From assembly GCF_014356525.2 (NCBI RefSeq), contig NC_052518.1, positions 28,522,655-28,586,654 on the forward strand: a stretch of 64,000 nucleotides of DNA. The letters are read 5' to 3'. The translations under genes were made by a program, and so were the position numbers. This DNA comes from Nilaparvata lugens. Lineage: Eukaryota > Arthropoda > Insecta > Hemiptera > Delphacidae. Below, piece by piece: positions 20,580 through 31,860 of the stretch (positions are counted from its first letter, which is position 1; every line of letters starts with the position of its first letter). Under the pieces are notes generated by a model, which was given only the letters and a program-made list of their open reading frames with translations, made no database searches and was not told the DNA's origin.

Positions 20580-21341
20580 TATCCTAGGTAGCATCTTAAC
20601 CAATCATTAGCAATTCCTCTTACTCCTGATAAATCAAGTTTTTTTAGAAGCATGTTTTTATCAATCTGATCAACTACAATTAACTCTTTCAGGCTTTCGT
20701 AGTCATTCACTTGTAATCCTATCCATTCACTAAAAAAGTTGTTGAGTTCAAAAGAAAAATCTCTCCACGTAGAAGAACTCTCTTTTCTTTGAAAATTTTA
20801 GTCGGAATTGCTCCGGACTAAGCTTAAATCGTTTGAGCAATAAACATTTTATATGATCATAGTCGTTTGCAAGTGGATCAGGCTCTCTTGTAATGATATT
20901 CACTATTTCTAGTGGCAAGAGTGCCCATTAGGTACGTGACCCAGTCCTCTTTGGTTATATTGTGTCTATTAATTTTTCTATCAAGTATTTGATTTGTCTA
21001 TCCATGTTAAATCGAGTCATAAGTTTCAAAAAATCATAATTTCTACTTACTATTGAAATGTCCGCATTATTCCTTCCTGCTTCCAACTCTAATTTTTAAA
21101 GTTGTAAAGCAAATATTCTCTCTTCTCGTTCCTTTTGCTCACGTTCTCGTCTCTCTTCTTGTTCCTTTTCCTTATGTTCTCGTTCTCGTTTCTCATTATT
21201 TTCTCTATCTGTCTTTATTATCTCCAACAGATTCTTGATAAACTCTTCGTTGTCGCCTTCTGATTCCGTAATCAATCTACTTATTTGTACTATTCTCGGA
21301 TTCGACTTCTTCGACCTTGCTAAATATGACATTTTCCACAC
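20580..21341 (-). pseudogene. Gypsy-type gag remnant joined to a LINE RT piece
   Basis: On the - strand an ATG at about 21332 opens a gag N-terminus (MSYLARSKKSN) with a Glu/Arg-rich coiled coil. After frame breaks, a SCAN-like capsid segment follows near 20880-20720 (CLLLKRFKLSPEQFR, NDYESLKELIVVDQ). At about 20660-20590 the reading continues as LLKKLDLSGVRGIANDWL, which is not gag but a typical LINE RT block. Either a LINE fragment abuts the gag remnant or the two were joined by recombination. A primer binding site lies upstream at 21388-21405. Confidence 0.55.
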
Positions 21342-21387
21342 AAAACTTCAGATCTATCCGGCGATCTATCCCATTCAATTTAATACA

Positions 21388-21405
21388 ATCCCGGACGAGC
21401 CTCCA
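21388..21405 (-). promoter_or_regulatory. primer binding site, tRNA-Pro type
   Basis: On the - strand this reads TGGAGGCTCGTCCGGGAT, one base off the classical proline tRNA primer binding site of retroviruses and Gypsy elements. It lies 50-70 bases upstream of the gag start, with the 3' end of an LTR expected immediately before it. A stretch shared by 18583-18632 and about 21411-21475 (TCAATAACTTTTATTAATTT) may be the remains of the two LTRs. Confidence 0.6.
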
Positions 21406-22030
21406 AAATATAGGATATTTTCTATAAATCAATATCCTGTTATAAATCAATAACTTTTATTAATTTCACACATTCACATTTTACATTTTCTTGATCTATA
21501 CATTGAGCTTTTCTCGTAAAAACTAACTTGTTTATTTCTTTTTATTTTATTAACCCCCTGTGGGCTGGGGGAGCTTTGAGTCGAACATCAGACTCAAGAA
21601 TCTGTTGAAGTCAGAATTTGCCCACAGTATCCCTGCTTGTCGTAGGAGGCGACTAAAAGGGGTCCCCTTTCCAAAGCCCTTCATCCAAAACCCTTCTTCT
21701 CCTTCTTAGTATGCTTTGGATCTGTTAATTTCTAGAATGACACTTTTTCCATTGACTTAGCTGTGTGCCATTCTTTCTTTCTTACCTTTTCCATCTGTCG
21801 GCCTTCCTTGGCCATTCACTCTTCTCTCTTTCTTTCTTTCTTCCTTTCCCTCTTTCTTGTTTCAGGCCAACCCAAGGTGTTATGTGGACCGTGCTGATGG
21901 GTGGATGGTACCAGGCCTTCTATACATGGTGCCACTAACGGTGCCTGCAGGATACCAGGCGCCCTCCTGCAGTACATAGCCTTGCTCTGTCCGGGTTGAC
22001 CGTACTTCCCTAGCTGCTCGTGGGAATCAC

Positions 22031-23172
22031 ATGGACAAAGAAGAAACTTCAAAACCAAAACCAAACCCCGAGGCAACTCTGGAAGTTGCTTCGACCTCAA
22101 ACCTATCGGGATCTGCCCCATCAGGGCAGATTCCTCAATCCGAAATGGTTGCTTCAGGTACACAGGAGGTACTGTTGCACTCTTACATAGAGGCTAACCT
22201 TGAGAAGGCTTCTACTGATCATGATATGGATGAGGTAAGCTCTATCACACTATCCCAATTGGAGGAGGAGGATGAGCTCCTCAAAAGTCCAGAAAAACAA
22301 GAACCCTCACAAATGCTCGAGGATGCAATACAGCAACTGAGCGGTTTGCGGGTGAAGAGATCAAATCTAACCAATGCTCAAAGAAGGGCGGCCATTCAGG
22401 CTAAACTTCATGAGAGGGGCGAGGCTTTTGACCCTGCATAGTTTCGCAGGGCAAAAAAGAAAAAACCCAAGAGACCAGAGCGGGGAGAAACTCCAGGCAA
22501 AAATGTGGGGCATGAAGCTGGGTCGAGGGCAGCCAAGTGCCCTAGAGGTGAATTGGCGACCCCTCCCGCAGCGGAAGGACCTACAAAATAGGTCAGGAGT
22601 GGAACTCAAGCATGTCACGAGGACCAAACCCTGAATCTAGAGACTTCCAATGGAGGAGCCTCTTACAGGGACACATCTGCCACCAAAATGGCTATTGTCT
22701 TGGAAGGCTATCCTGAGTCTAAGCTTTCAGCAGAGCAAGGAGAAGTCATTCAAGAAACCATCATAGATGAGCTCCTGCCCCTTGAGGATGGATGCATTCC
22801 ATCGTTTGCAGGCACCTACATGGAGAAGGGTGCCTTGATCATATCCTGCATCAACGATGCTACTAAGCATTGGCTGGAGGCACTCATCCCCAGACTCAAA
22901 CCGTTTGGGGAAACGAAACTCATTGTCGGTCTGAGAAAAGAAATCTTGAGTTCAGTGAGGGTGTTCTTTAGAGCTTGCTTCTGAAGAAAACTCCAGAAAA
23001 GATCATCGAGATGCTCGACAAGCAAAACCCCACTCTGAAGGTGAAGGAGTGGAATGTCCTGCCAGCCAAGCTGGCTGAAACCGAAAGGACCCAAAAGGTT
23101 ATGGATTTGTCTGTTTCCTGGATGAGGCCTGCTGTAGTGTTGTCAGGTCAGCCAACTCTAGAGCCAATCTAG
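22031..23172 (+). pseudogene. LINE ORF1 (gag-like, DUF4780-like domain), broken
   Basis: Three frame segments together form an ORF1: an acidic N-terminal part (22031-22441), a basic Lys/Arg-rich linker (22450-22600), and a domain at 22688-23160 (MAIVLEGYPE, ISCINDATKHWLEALIPRLK, LRKEILSSVRVFFRA) that I recognise as the RNA-binding-like DUF4780 domain linked to insect LINEs. Such proteins coat the element RNA. Frames change near 22440 and 22983. Confidence 0.6.
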
Positions 23173-23214
23173 GACTCTGGCAGGTTTCAATTATCTCAAC
23201 ACCAGTTAAGGATA

Positions 23215-23990
23215 ATGCCCAGGGTCCTTCAAATCAATCTCCACTACAGTAAAGCAGCATCTGCTGCTTTCCGCCAGTTCTTCCTCAGAGAGGGATTCGA
23301 CCTGGCACTGATCCAAGAACCATGGCTTCACCGAGGAAGAGTTGCAGGCCTGGGTGATACCAAGGGTAGGTTGATATACTGTACCTCTCTCAAGAATGTC
23401 AGAATCTGCATACTTTTGAGAAAGGGTATGGACTGCCTAACTCTTAATGAATTCTGTTCCAGAGATCTTACTGTGATCTCATTAACCTGGAGCTATGAGG
23501 GCAGGAAATGGAGCACAACTGCATGCTCAGCCTACTTGCCCTACGACTCTGGAGATCTTCCTCCATCAAGAGAGATTGAACTCCTGGTGGAGTCATCTTG
23601 TGCTGGCGGTCGACAACTCCTTGTAGGTTGTGACGCCAATGCTCACCACACAACTGGATGGGGAAGCTCAGACACAAACCCACGAGGTGAGGCTCTTCTT
23701 CAGTTTCTCATATCCAAGAATCTTTATGTCTGTAATGTTGGAAACCATCCAACATTCGTTACACAGAACCGGAGTGAGGTTATTGACATTAGATTCTGCT
23801 CAGAAGGACTCCTAAGGGTCATTGATAACTGGCATGTAAGTCATGAGGCCTCTCTGTCTGATCACAGGTATGTCTGACATGCAAAGTGAGGGCAGATCTT
23901 CCTGCAATCGGGATCCGAGGATAACAGATTGGTCACTCTATAAGTCTGACCTTCTGTCTCAACTTAGGTCACTGGGCAGGAGGGTTACCT
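23215..23990 (+). pseudogene. LINE ORF2 endonuclease domain (EEP family), cut by LTR element
   Basis: From MPRVLQINLHYSKAA, the product has the EEP/APE fold motifs: QINL with the metal-binding Asn, LIQEPW with the catalytic Glu, CSAYLPYDS, GCDANAHH with the Asp-x-Asn pair, and SDHRYV with the terminal Asp-His. These nick target DNA to prime reverse transcription. The frame is open for 220 codons, then stops at 23877. The reading continues in another frame to the LTR insertion at 23992. Confidence 0.8.
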
Positions 23991-23991
23991 G

Positions 23992-25262
23992 TGTCACAAA
24001 GTAAAATTGTGACGAAAAAATAAATATTAATATTATTAAAAGACGCTTGGGTATCAGCAAGCTAGCTGACCATGGAGATAAGGAGGGTACCGATGGCACA
24101 CCATCTTCCGCGCATTGGGAGGATTCTTACTGCCTCTAGTGGTGGCGCATCTCCATCCCCTCCACTTTGGGAGTGTATTTAAACACCTGACGAGCCCCAG
24201 ACCACAGCATTCCGCTCCCAACCTTCCTCTCCTGTACAGCGGCTCGTTGGCTGCCGTACATCCCTGACCTCCTGTCCTTGTACAGTGGCCCATTGGCTGC
24301 TGTATGTCCCTAACCTTCCATCATCCCAGGGCACAGCGGCCCATTGCCTGCCGTCCCTAACCTTCCATCCTCCCAGGGCACAGTGGCCCATTGGCTGCCG
24401 TCCCTAACATTCTATCCTCCCAGGGCACAGGGGCCCGTTGGCTGCCGTCCCTAACCTTCCATCCCCCTAGGGCACAGCGGCCCGTTGGCTGCTGTCCCTA
24501 ACCTTCCATCCTCCCAGGGCACAGCGGCCCATTGGCTGCCGTCCCTATCCTCTCACCCTCCCAGGGCACAGTGGCCTGTTGGCTGCCGTCCCTAACCTTC
24601 CATCCTCCCAGGGGACAGTGGCCCGTTGGCTGCCGTCCCTATCCTTCCATCTCCCCAGGGCACAGTGGCCCATTGGCTGCCGTCCCTAACCTTCCATTCT
24701 CCCAGGGCACAGTGTCCCGTTGACTGCCGTCCCTATCCTCCCATCCTCCCAGGGCACAGCGGCCCATTGGCTGCCGTCCCTATCCTTCCATCTCCCCAGG
24801 GCACAGTGGCCCATTGGCTGCCATCCCTAACCTTCCATTCTCCCAGGGCACAGTGGCCCATTGGCTGCCGTCCCTAACCTTCCATTCTCCCAGGGCACAG
24901 TGGCCCGTTGACTGCCGTCCCTATCCTCCCATCCTCCCAGGGCACAGCGGCCCATTGGCTGCCGTCCCTATCCTTCTATCCTCTCCGGGCACAGCGGCCC
25001 GTTGGCTGCCATCCCTCCTGTCTATCCTTCCTCTTCCTACTATACTGCAACAGAACCGAGGCCGTAAGGCCAATACAAAATTACCTCGAAGTGGTGTCAT
25101 CAGAGAAGAGAGCGACCTTCACGCCGTCAGAAGCACCAGGAGGTGCTGACCACGCCAGCTGAGGCCCAAAGAAGGAAGAAGAGGAACTTCGACTTGCCTC
25201 CTTTCCCCGCCCACATTACAACTGAGCTAAGTCATCCAGGAGCAACACCTGGGTATCAATCA
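23992..25262 (+). repeat. 5' LTR, 1271 bp
   Basis: Begins TGTCACAAAG, ends TATCAATCA. The first 190 and last 240 bases match the 3' LTR closely. A TATTTAAAC box near 24174 lies in a position suited to a promoter TATA element. The middle is a 47-bp minisatellite. Confidence 0.85.
24225..25015 (+). repeat. 47-bp minisatellite, 17 units, inside the 5' LTR
   Basis: Units carry the core CCCATTGGCTGCCGTCCCTA and a CTCCCAGGGCACAG joint. I count 17 copies of the GGCTGCC-type core, several with point changes. Long frames reading HWLPSL or AAVPIL across it are repeat artefacts. Confidence 0.9.
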
Positions 25263-25396
25263 AAGGGAAGCAAAGGGATGGTGAATTGTTTGACGAATTT
25301 CTCGAAGATGTACTGACACTCATGAGGCGTCGAGGAGGTTTCACAGATGAAAATAAATTACAGAGAGTGTATAAGAATCTCCTCCCACGGTAAAAA

Positions 25397-25960
25397 TTGT
25401 ATATTCGGCAATCGGATGTTCATAGCATTGACGAGTTAGAAAAATTCGCAAAAGAGTATGAACAAATCAAAGCAGAGGAGAAACAGAATAGACAGAACTC
25501 GAGAGTACACAAAACTGAGGACACAAAAACGATTACAGGACCCATGGTCGGGACAGTGATAGCCCCTAGAAGTAACAGACCCTCTCTTAGTGAGTCTGAA
25601 CCCATGTGTTGGCAATACAAGAAACAGGGGCACTGGAGATCACACTGTCCCGAAATCCTGCCATGTAAAAGATGCGGGAAGAGAGCACTCAAATGTGTCT
25701 GTGATATGAAAAAGTAGAATAAAACTCTGAACAAGACAGCAGTGATGCATATGGCACAGAGGATTCCTGTAATTGGAAAGTCATCAAGGGACAACAGACT
25801 ATTTATTACTGTGACAATCGGCGGTAAAAAGTGTCAGGCATTGCTGGATACCGGCACCAAAGCTAATTATATGAGTAATGAGGTGTATGAAGTCCTCCAG
25901 AAAATAGGGATGATACGGAATGAAACTAAAGGGCACTGCGCAATATTAGCTGATGGATGA
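25397..25960 (+). pseudogene. gag zinc-knuckle region and retropepsin remnant
   Basis: The first frame (25397-25717) is charged and ends in a knuckle-like CWQYKKQGHWRSHC, where the second Cys of the CCHC box is Tyr, then CKRCGKRALKCVC. The next frame (25742-25960) has the retropepsin signature ALLDTGTKANYMS with the catalytic DTG. Gag would package RNA and the protease would cleave Gag-Pol. A stop separates them and another ends the protease after about 60 residues. Confidence 0.65.
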
Positions 25961-26091
25961 TCTACCCCATTAAATGGGAAGGTGATGACTAATGTAGCTA
26001 TAGAACAAATCACAGTTCCACTAGCGGTGTTTATAATGGAAGGACTTGGACAAGAGTTGCTATTGGGCATGGAATTAATGTGTGAAACAGG

Positions 26092-26499
26092 GTGAATATT
26101 CACACATTCACGAGAGAGGTAGAGTGGGATCCTCCCCAACTGAATCCTTCAAGTCAGCCTATTAAGTCGCAATCGTTCTTATTGGGGAATAGGACAACAA
26201 CAGTCCCAACAATATCAGCCATAGATTCCAAATCTCAGGACCAAAAAAGACGCAACAGAAGGATGTTCAAGCAGGTTGGTTTGAATGGAGTCAGAGTCAA
26301 TGCCTGGATTGATACCAGGGTGGAATTGTCCTACATTCCAGGACAAGCATCTTGGGATGACATAGTTGATCCCTGTGATGAGATGAGAAACTCTGAACAA
26401 CAGGCCGCGATTCATGCTCCAACCACCAGAGCAACTACTTCAAACTCCGAGAAAGTTGTGGAGGTTAGGATGGAACAGAAACCAGCTCATGACGAGTGA
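26092..26499 (+). pseudogene. unassigned internal ORF of the LTR element
   Basis: A 135-codon frame downstream of the protease. It contains VNAWIDTRVELSYIP, which resembles another aspartic-protease-like DTG turn with Gly changed to Arg. It may be a decayed second protease copy or part of a rearranged pol. No RT motif is present. Confidence 0.3.
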
Positions 26500-26989
26500 G
26501 AATCTAGCCTGGCAGTCAACACAAAGAGGATAAACTATGGTGGGATATCATTGTCTAAAGACAATTCCACAATCCTGCCTCGCCCAACAAACAGAAAGGT
26601 GGTAAGGAAAGATGCAATGCCACCATTGACTGACATGGATGTGGAAAAGTCAACACACCCTTTGACTGTCAAAGAGATAGACCCACAGTCACAGGCTCCC
26701 AGACCAGGCCCCTCTTGAAATGAGGATCCAGTGCTGTGTCACAGCAACACAACACCAGGAAAGCACAGACGAGCAGGTCGACCATGAATGAAAGTCTGGT
26801 TACCAGATGGACAGTGTAAATATGTACCTGTGGACCAGGTATAGATGACGCTCATAGTGAGTGGCATACACCTCTAAAGGTGATGCTTGGGAGGTGTACA
26901 ACTCTTAAGGTGATGCCTAGATGGCTCACGCCTTTTGAAGTGGTGCCATAGAGGGCTCCGATCCCCCCCCCCCCCAAGTAGGAGTGGGG

Positions 26990-27614
26990 TGTCACAAAGT
27001 AAAATTGTGAAGAGAAAATAAATATTAATATTATTAAAAGACGCTCGGCTATCAGAAAGCTTGCTGACCGTGGAGATAAGGAGGGTACTGATGGCACACC
27101 ATCTTCTGCGCATCGGGAGGATTCTTACTGCCTCTAGTGGTGGCGCATCTACATCCCATCCACTATGGGAGAGTATTTAAACGCTGGACGAGCCCCAGGG
27201 CACATCGGCCCGTTGGCTGCTGTCCCTAACCTTCCATTCTCCCAGGGCACAGCAGCCCATTGGCTGCCATCCCTATTCTCCCATCCTCCCAGGGCACAGC
27301 GGCCTGTTGGCTGCCGTCCCTATCCTTCTATCCTCTCCGGGCACAGCAGCCCATTGGCTGCCATCCCTCCTGTCTATCCTTCCTCTTCCTACTATACTGC
27401 AGCGGAACCGAGGCTGTAAGGCCAATACAAAATTACCTCGAAGTGGTGTCATCAGAGAAGAGAGTGACCTTCACGCCGTCAGAAGCACCAGGAGGTGCTG
27501 TCCATGCCAGCTGAGGCACAAAGAAGGAAGATGAGGAACTTCGACTTGCCTCCTTTCCCCGCCCACATTATGGCTGAGCTAAGTCATCCAGGAGCAACAC
27601 CTGGGTATCAATCA
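26990..27614 (+). repeat. 3' LTR, 625 bp, with 4 minisatellite units
   Basis: Same ends as the 5' LTR. Only four GGCTGCC-type units are present at about 27205-27365, which accounts for almost the whole 646-bp length difference between the two LTRs. Confidence 0.85.
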
Positions 27615-27624
27615 CCCACCTCTG

Positions 27625-28184
27625 AAGCTCAGGGGTGTTACTCAGGGTGTATGTGATACCTGCTTTGCAGACATCGATCAGATTGCTTCTGACCTTCAGA
27701 ATGCAATCATGAGCTGCTTTCAGGACATTTGCATTGCGGTGGGGAAACAGTCACACCAATTCTAAGTGGTGGACTGCTGACCTTGACCGCAAAAGTGAGG
27801 CTATAAGGAAGCTTCATAACCATTGCAAACAGAGCCGTATTTGGAAGCCATACCACAGGGCACTCACAGAATACAGCCTTGCAAGAGGTAAACAGTCTAA
27901 GCGCAGGAGCGAGACTGCAGTGTGTTTTAGCTTCAAGCCCAATTGGCCTCTTGGGAACTCTTAGGTCGCCAGGGGGACAATATACCACTGGAATTTATGG
28001 AAGTCTCAAATTTCTTCTTGATACTAACTTTCCAGACTGTACCTTCAAGAGTGATTGATCAGGCATGTCTGGCAACAGCAAAATGAGCTCATGGCCGAGA
28101 GCTGATTGTGGAAGCTGGACTTTAGCCAGGCGAATTGTCACACTCTCCAAAGTTAAATGGGCCATATCCAAGTTTGGCCCCTTC
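27625..28184 (+). pseudogene. LINE ORF2 linker between endonuclease and RT
   Basis: Continues the outer LINE after the LTR element. In changing frames it reads GVCDTCFADIDQIA, then KWWTADLDRKSEAIRKLHNH, the W-rich linker that joins endonuclease and RT in Jockey-like LINEs. It runs to the target site of the nested LINE at 28185. Confidence 0.6.
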
Positions 28185-28197
28185 TAATCTCCTGAGG

Positions 28198-29525
28198 TGT
28201 GATATGCCCCATACTAAAAAAAGGTGATAAAATGAATTGTAATAATTACAGAGGTATTATGCTACTCTGCACATCATACAAACTTTTTTCCACCCTGGTG
28301 TTGAGGCAACTAGGAGTGTATGCTGAAGAAATAATTGGCAATCATCAGTGCGGCTTCAGGCAAGGGAGAGGTACAACAGATCAGATATTTACAATGAAGC
28401 AGATTATGGAGAAGTGTTTTGAGTTAAACACAGATCTGCATATGCTGTTTGTGGACTTTCACCAAGCTTTTGATAGTGTTAAGAGAGGCAGCATGATGAG
28501 AATCCTTCTTGAGTTTGGAATCCCTAGAAAGTTGATCAATCTCATAAACTTGACAATGGATGGCACAACAACTCAAGTTAAAATCGGTACCAAGATGAGT
28601 CGGACGTTTAATGTTACAACCGGTGTTAGACAAGGAGACGCACTTTCAGCTACACTCTTCAATCTGGTGTTGGAAACAGTAATTCGGAAGCTGGGACTAT
28701 GTGGACGATGTTGTGTTAGTTACAAGAAATAAAGAGAATCTGAAAGAACTTTTCTGTACAGTGAGGGATGAGGCTGGAAGTGTGGGTCTGAAAATAAACA
28801 TTGAAAAAACAAAGTACATGAGAATGTCAGCAAATGAGCAGAGGAGACAGGTAAATAACTTGAAAATATCACATGGTTGTGAAATAGAAGGCGTTAGTAA
28901 GTTCAAATACCTTGGGGTAATGCTAACTGGTGATAATAGAACAAGTCATGAAATATATGACAGGATCATGATGGGCAACCGTGCATATTATGCAAACCAA
29001 AAAATTTTCAAGAGCAGACTCATTTCGCGTGAAACAAAAGAAAAAATGTACAGGACATTAATAAAGCCGGTTGTGACATACGGATCGGAGACATGGACAA
29101 TTTTGAGCAAGGATGAGAGAGCACTGAGCTCATTTGAAAGAAAAATGTTCAGAAGGATTTGGGGACCAAAATGGGATGATGGAAATTGGAGAGCCAGGCA
29201 TAATAGTGAGATTGATGAAGCCATTGGGCAAGAAAACATTGTATGGTCCATAAAGGCAAAGCATATAGAATGGCTGGGTCATGTGGCAAGGATGGGTGAA
29301 GAGAGAGTCCCATTGAAGATGATGGATGAGATGATGATGGGGAAGGAGAACAGGAAGACCAAGGAGGAGATGGCTGAATGACGTCCTGGACGATCTTCGG
29401 GTGCTAGGAGTGGCAGACTGGCGACGAAGAGCCCAGGAGAGAGAAGTTTGGAGGCATTATGTAGAGGAGGCCAAAGTCCACCCAGGACTGTAGAGCCACA
29501 AAAAGTAAAGTATAAAGTGAGTAAG
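28198..29525 (+). mobile_element. nested 5'-truncated LINE with 13-bp target duplication
   Basis: TAATCTCCTGAGG occurs at 28185-28197 and again at 29526-29538, exactly flanking the insert. The 3' end is a GTAA-like simple repeat rather than poly(A). The insert starts inside the RT coding region, the usual 5' truncation. It interrupts the outer LINE between its linker and its RT. Confidence 0.88.
28199..29490 (+). pseudogene. reverse transcriptase of the nested LINE, broken
   Basis: Segment 28199-28732 holds RT motifs ICPILKKGDKMNCNNYRGI, HQCGFRQGRGTTDQIF, FVDFHQAFDSV (first catalytic Asp) and GVRQGDALSATLF. The frame then shifts, with a probable small deletion, exactly at the catalytic YVDD block near 28699. 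The remainder (28701-29381) has KYLGVMLTGDN, VVTYGSETWTI and an RRIWGP-containing C-terminus. It resembles the RTE-like or related clade. The exact clade is uncertain. Confidence 0.8.
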
Positions 29526-29538
29526 TAATCTCCTGAGG

Positions 29539-30436
29539 GGGATGGCATAATACCAGCTATGCTGCAACAAGGACCAGAATCTCTACTAGTTCTCTTGTGT
29601 GAACTTTTTAGAGCAAGTCTGGCCTATGGGTACATCCCTCAAGCCTGGTGCCTCAGTAGAGTGGTCTTCATTCCAAAGAGAGGAAGAGCAGTCAACTGCA
29701 AAATCATTTCGTCCCATCAATCTCACATCGTTTTTCTTGAAGACACTGGAGAGACTGGTGGAAAGACATCTAAGGAAGGGAGTGCTTTCAGACACTCCTC
29801 TCCACAGGAATCTCCATGCTTATCAGCCTGGCAAGTCCTGTGAAACAGCCCTGTATCAGCTTGTGAGCAGGGTGGAGGACAGCCCTGTGTGCCTTCATGG
29901 ACATTGAGGGCGCATTGGACAATGTCACTTACAAGGCCATGGTCCGAGCGGTCCAGGGGCATGGTCTTGAGCCTGCCATATGTAGTTGGGTTGAGGCCAT
30001 GCTCTGCTCAAGGCGGATCATGGCTGATCTTCAAGGTGAGTCAATGGTGATTGCGCCTGCAAGGGGCTGTCAGCAGGGAGGTGTGCTTTCACCTCTTCTG
30101 TGGAACCTTGTGGTCAATGGTCTCCTTAATGAACTCACAAGTAAAGGTGTCTTTGTACAGGGCTATGCTGATGACATAGTCCTCATGGTACAGGGAAAGT
30201 TCACCAACATTGTTGCTGACGTCATGAACGTCAACCTCAAAACTGTCAATGACTGGTGTCTTGGAGAGGGACTAAGTATAAATCCCTCGAAGACTGCAAT
30301 CATTCCATTTACAAGGAAAAAGAACCTGGAGTCTCCATCCAGGTTGAAACTTGGATTTACATGGCTTGAAGTATCAAGTACAGTCAAATACCCAGGGCTG
30401 ACCATTGACTCTAAGCTGACTGGGAAAAATCATTAA
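29539..30436 (+). pseudogene. reverse transcriptase of the outer LINE, broken
   Basis: Frames at 29559-29843, 29599-29907 and 29897-30436 together give RT palm and fingers: FRPINLTSFFLKTLERLVER, YQPGKSCETAL, GCQQGGVLSPLLW and GYADDIVLMV with the catalytic Asp pair, then LSINPSKTAIIPF. At least two frameshifts separate the parts, including near the first Asp (CLHGH versus MDIEGALDNV at about 29897). Confidence 0.8.
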
Positions 30437-30463
30437 AATAATACACTGCACAAAGCAAAATGG

Positions 30464-31798
30464 GTGCTTATGACGTCCAGGAGATTTGCAGGCTCCATGT
30501 GGGGGATAAAGCCTCACATAGCTCTGTGGCTGTACAAGGCAGTAATAAGGCCTCAGGTAACTTATGGATCACTAGTCTGGTGGACAAAGGTGAACCAGGT
30601 CACAGCCACAGCCAAACTCACAAGTCTACAAAGGATGCAAACACTTCTAGTCACTGCAGCTTTCACTGCAACTCTTGAAGTTGCTCTTGGCTTACTGCCA
30701 TTGAACATTTTTATTATGGCAGAGGCACAGAAATCACCCTATCGACTAAAAGTTACAGGCCAATGGAGAGAAGGCCTGTCTGGAACAGGCCACTGCACAA
30801 TTGCCAAAGCTGTTGCTTACAGCCCTGTGCTTGAGATGATGTCAGATGTCATGAGCACGGAGTTGGTTTTTACTAAACCTTTCTCTGTTGAATTCTGCTC
30901 TAGAGAGGAGTGGAAGTCTGAGGAAGGGCCCCATCCCAAAAGAGGCAGCCTCGTCTGGTACACAGACGGTTCTCTCATTGAAGGGAAATCTGGCTACGGG
31001 GTGTACAGTGATTCACCTAGAACACAAGTCTATGCAAGTCTGGGACAACACTGCACCATCTTTCTGGCAGAGATTTGAGGCATCATGGCTTGTGCCAACA
31101 TAGGCAATGCCAGGCGCTACTGCAATAAGCATATAGTAATCCTGTCAGACTGTCAGGCAGCCCTCAAGGCTCTTGACTCCAATGAAATCAAGTCCAAATT
31201 GGTGTGGGAGTGCTCAGCACTCAACAAAACGCTCAGCAGGCTTGCAATGCTTAACTCTGTGCATCTTGGTTGGGTACCTGGCCATGTAGGCATAGGAGGT
31301 AATGAGCGTGCAGATGAGCTTGCTAAGTGGGGTTCTAGTATGCCATTCCTTGGCCCAGAGTCGGGCTGTGGCATAAATAAAACAACTGCCTTCCACACAA
31401 TAAATAAATGGTCCAGGGACTTACACCACCAGCAATGACAGAGTCACCCTGGTCAAGCACTTGGCAAAAGACTGCTGGCAGACACAAGCCCTCACTTCAC
31501 CAGGTGGCTGGTGAGTCTGGGTAGAGGTCAGGTCAAGCAGGTAATTGCTCTGATAACTGGACATGGCCACTTCAGGAAACATCTCCACACAATTGGACTC
31601 AGAAATGAAAGCCAGATGTGTAGGCTTTGTAATCAGTCTGAAGAGACTGCTAAGCATATCATACTGGATTGCAGAAGTCTTGGAGCTAGAAGAAGGGCTC
31701 TGTTTGGCTGTAAGCAACAAGGTGAGGAATGGGATGTTGGTATAGGGAAGAAACTCCTGAATCTTGTAAAGGACATGGGAGTTGGTTTGCCTAACTAA
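30464..31798 (+). pseudogene. RT thumb, RNase H and CCHC end of the outer LINE
   Basis: 30464-31078 carries the RT thumb (LYKAVIRPQVTYGSLVWW) and the start of RNase H (WYTDGSLIEGKSGYGV, first catalytic Asp). After a TGA at 31078 it continues with LSDCQAALKAL and HLGWVPGHVGIGGNERADEL, the later RNase H motifs. 31511-31798 ends with CRLCNQSEETAKHIILDC, a CCHC box typical of LINEs with an RNase H domain. RNase H removes the RNA template during target-primed reverse transcription. Confidence 0.82.
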
Positions 31799-31860
31799 CA
31801 TACTTTTGGGACACACAATAAGCTTTGGTTGACGTGTGAGGTTCCTTTGGATCTTGAATC

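Larger units (their letters stand above)
23992..27614 (+). mobile_element. Gypsy-like LTR retrotransposon, pol deleted
   Basis: Two direct LTRs (23992-25262 and 26990-27614) begin TGTCACAAAG and end GGTATCAATCA. A purine tract, AAGTAGGAGTGGGG (26976-26989), precedes the 3' LTR. The 1.7-kb internal region has gag zinc-knuckle and retropepsin remnants but no RT or integrase. The flanks (ACCTG and CCCAC) are not an exact target duplication. The LTRs differ greatly in length only because of a minisatellite. Confidence 0.85.
21553..31860 (+). mobile_element. LINE (Jockey/I-group-like with RNase H), interrupted by two elements
   Basis: A leader with CCTGCTTGTCGTAGGAGGCG, a phrase known from insect LINE 5' regions, is followed by ORF1, endonuclease, RT, RNase H and a C-terminal CCHC, all on the + strand. 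It is split at 23992-27614 by an LTR retrotransposon and at 28198-29525 by another LINE. Without these two, about 5.3 kb remain, a normal full length. Many frameshifts show that it is dead. No poly(A) tail is obvious at the 3' end. Confidence 0.8.

Noticed and set aside
24225..25162. Several overlapping + strand frames of 60-110 codons rich in Pro, Trp and Ala
   Set aside because: They are translations of the 47-bp minisatellite in the LTR. The same short peptide recurs with each unit.
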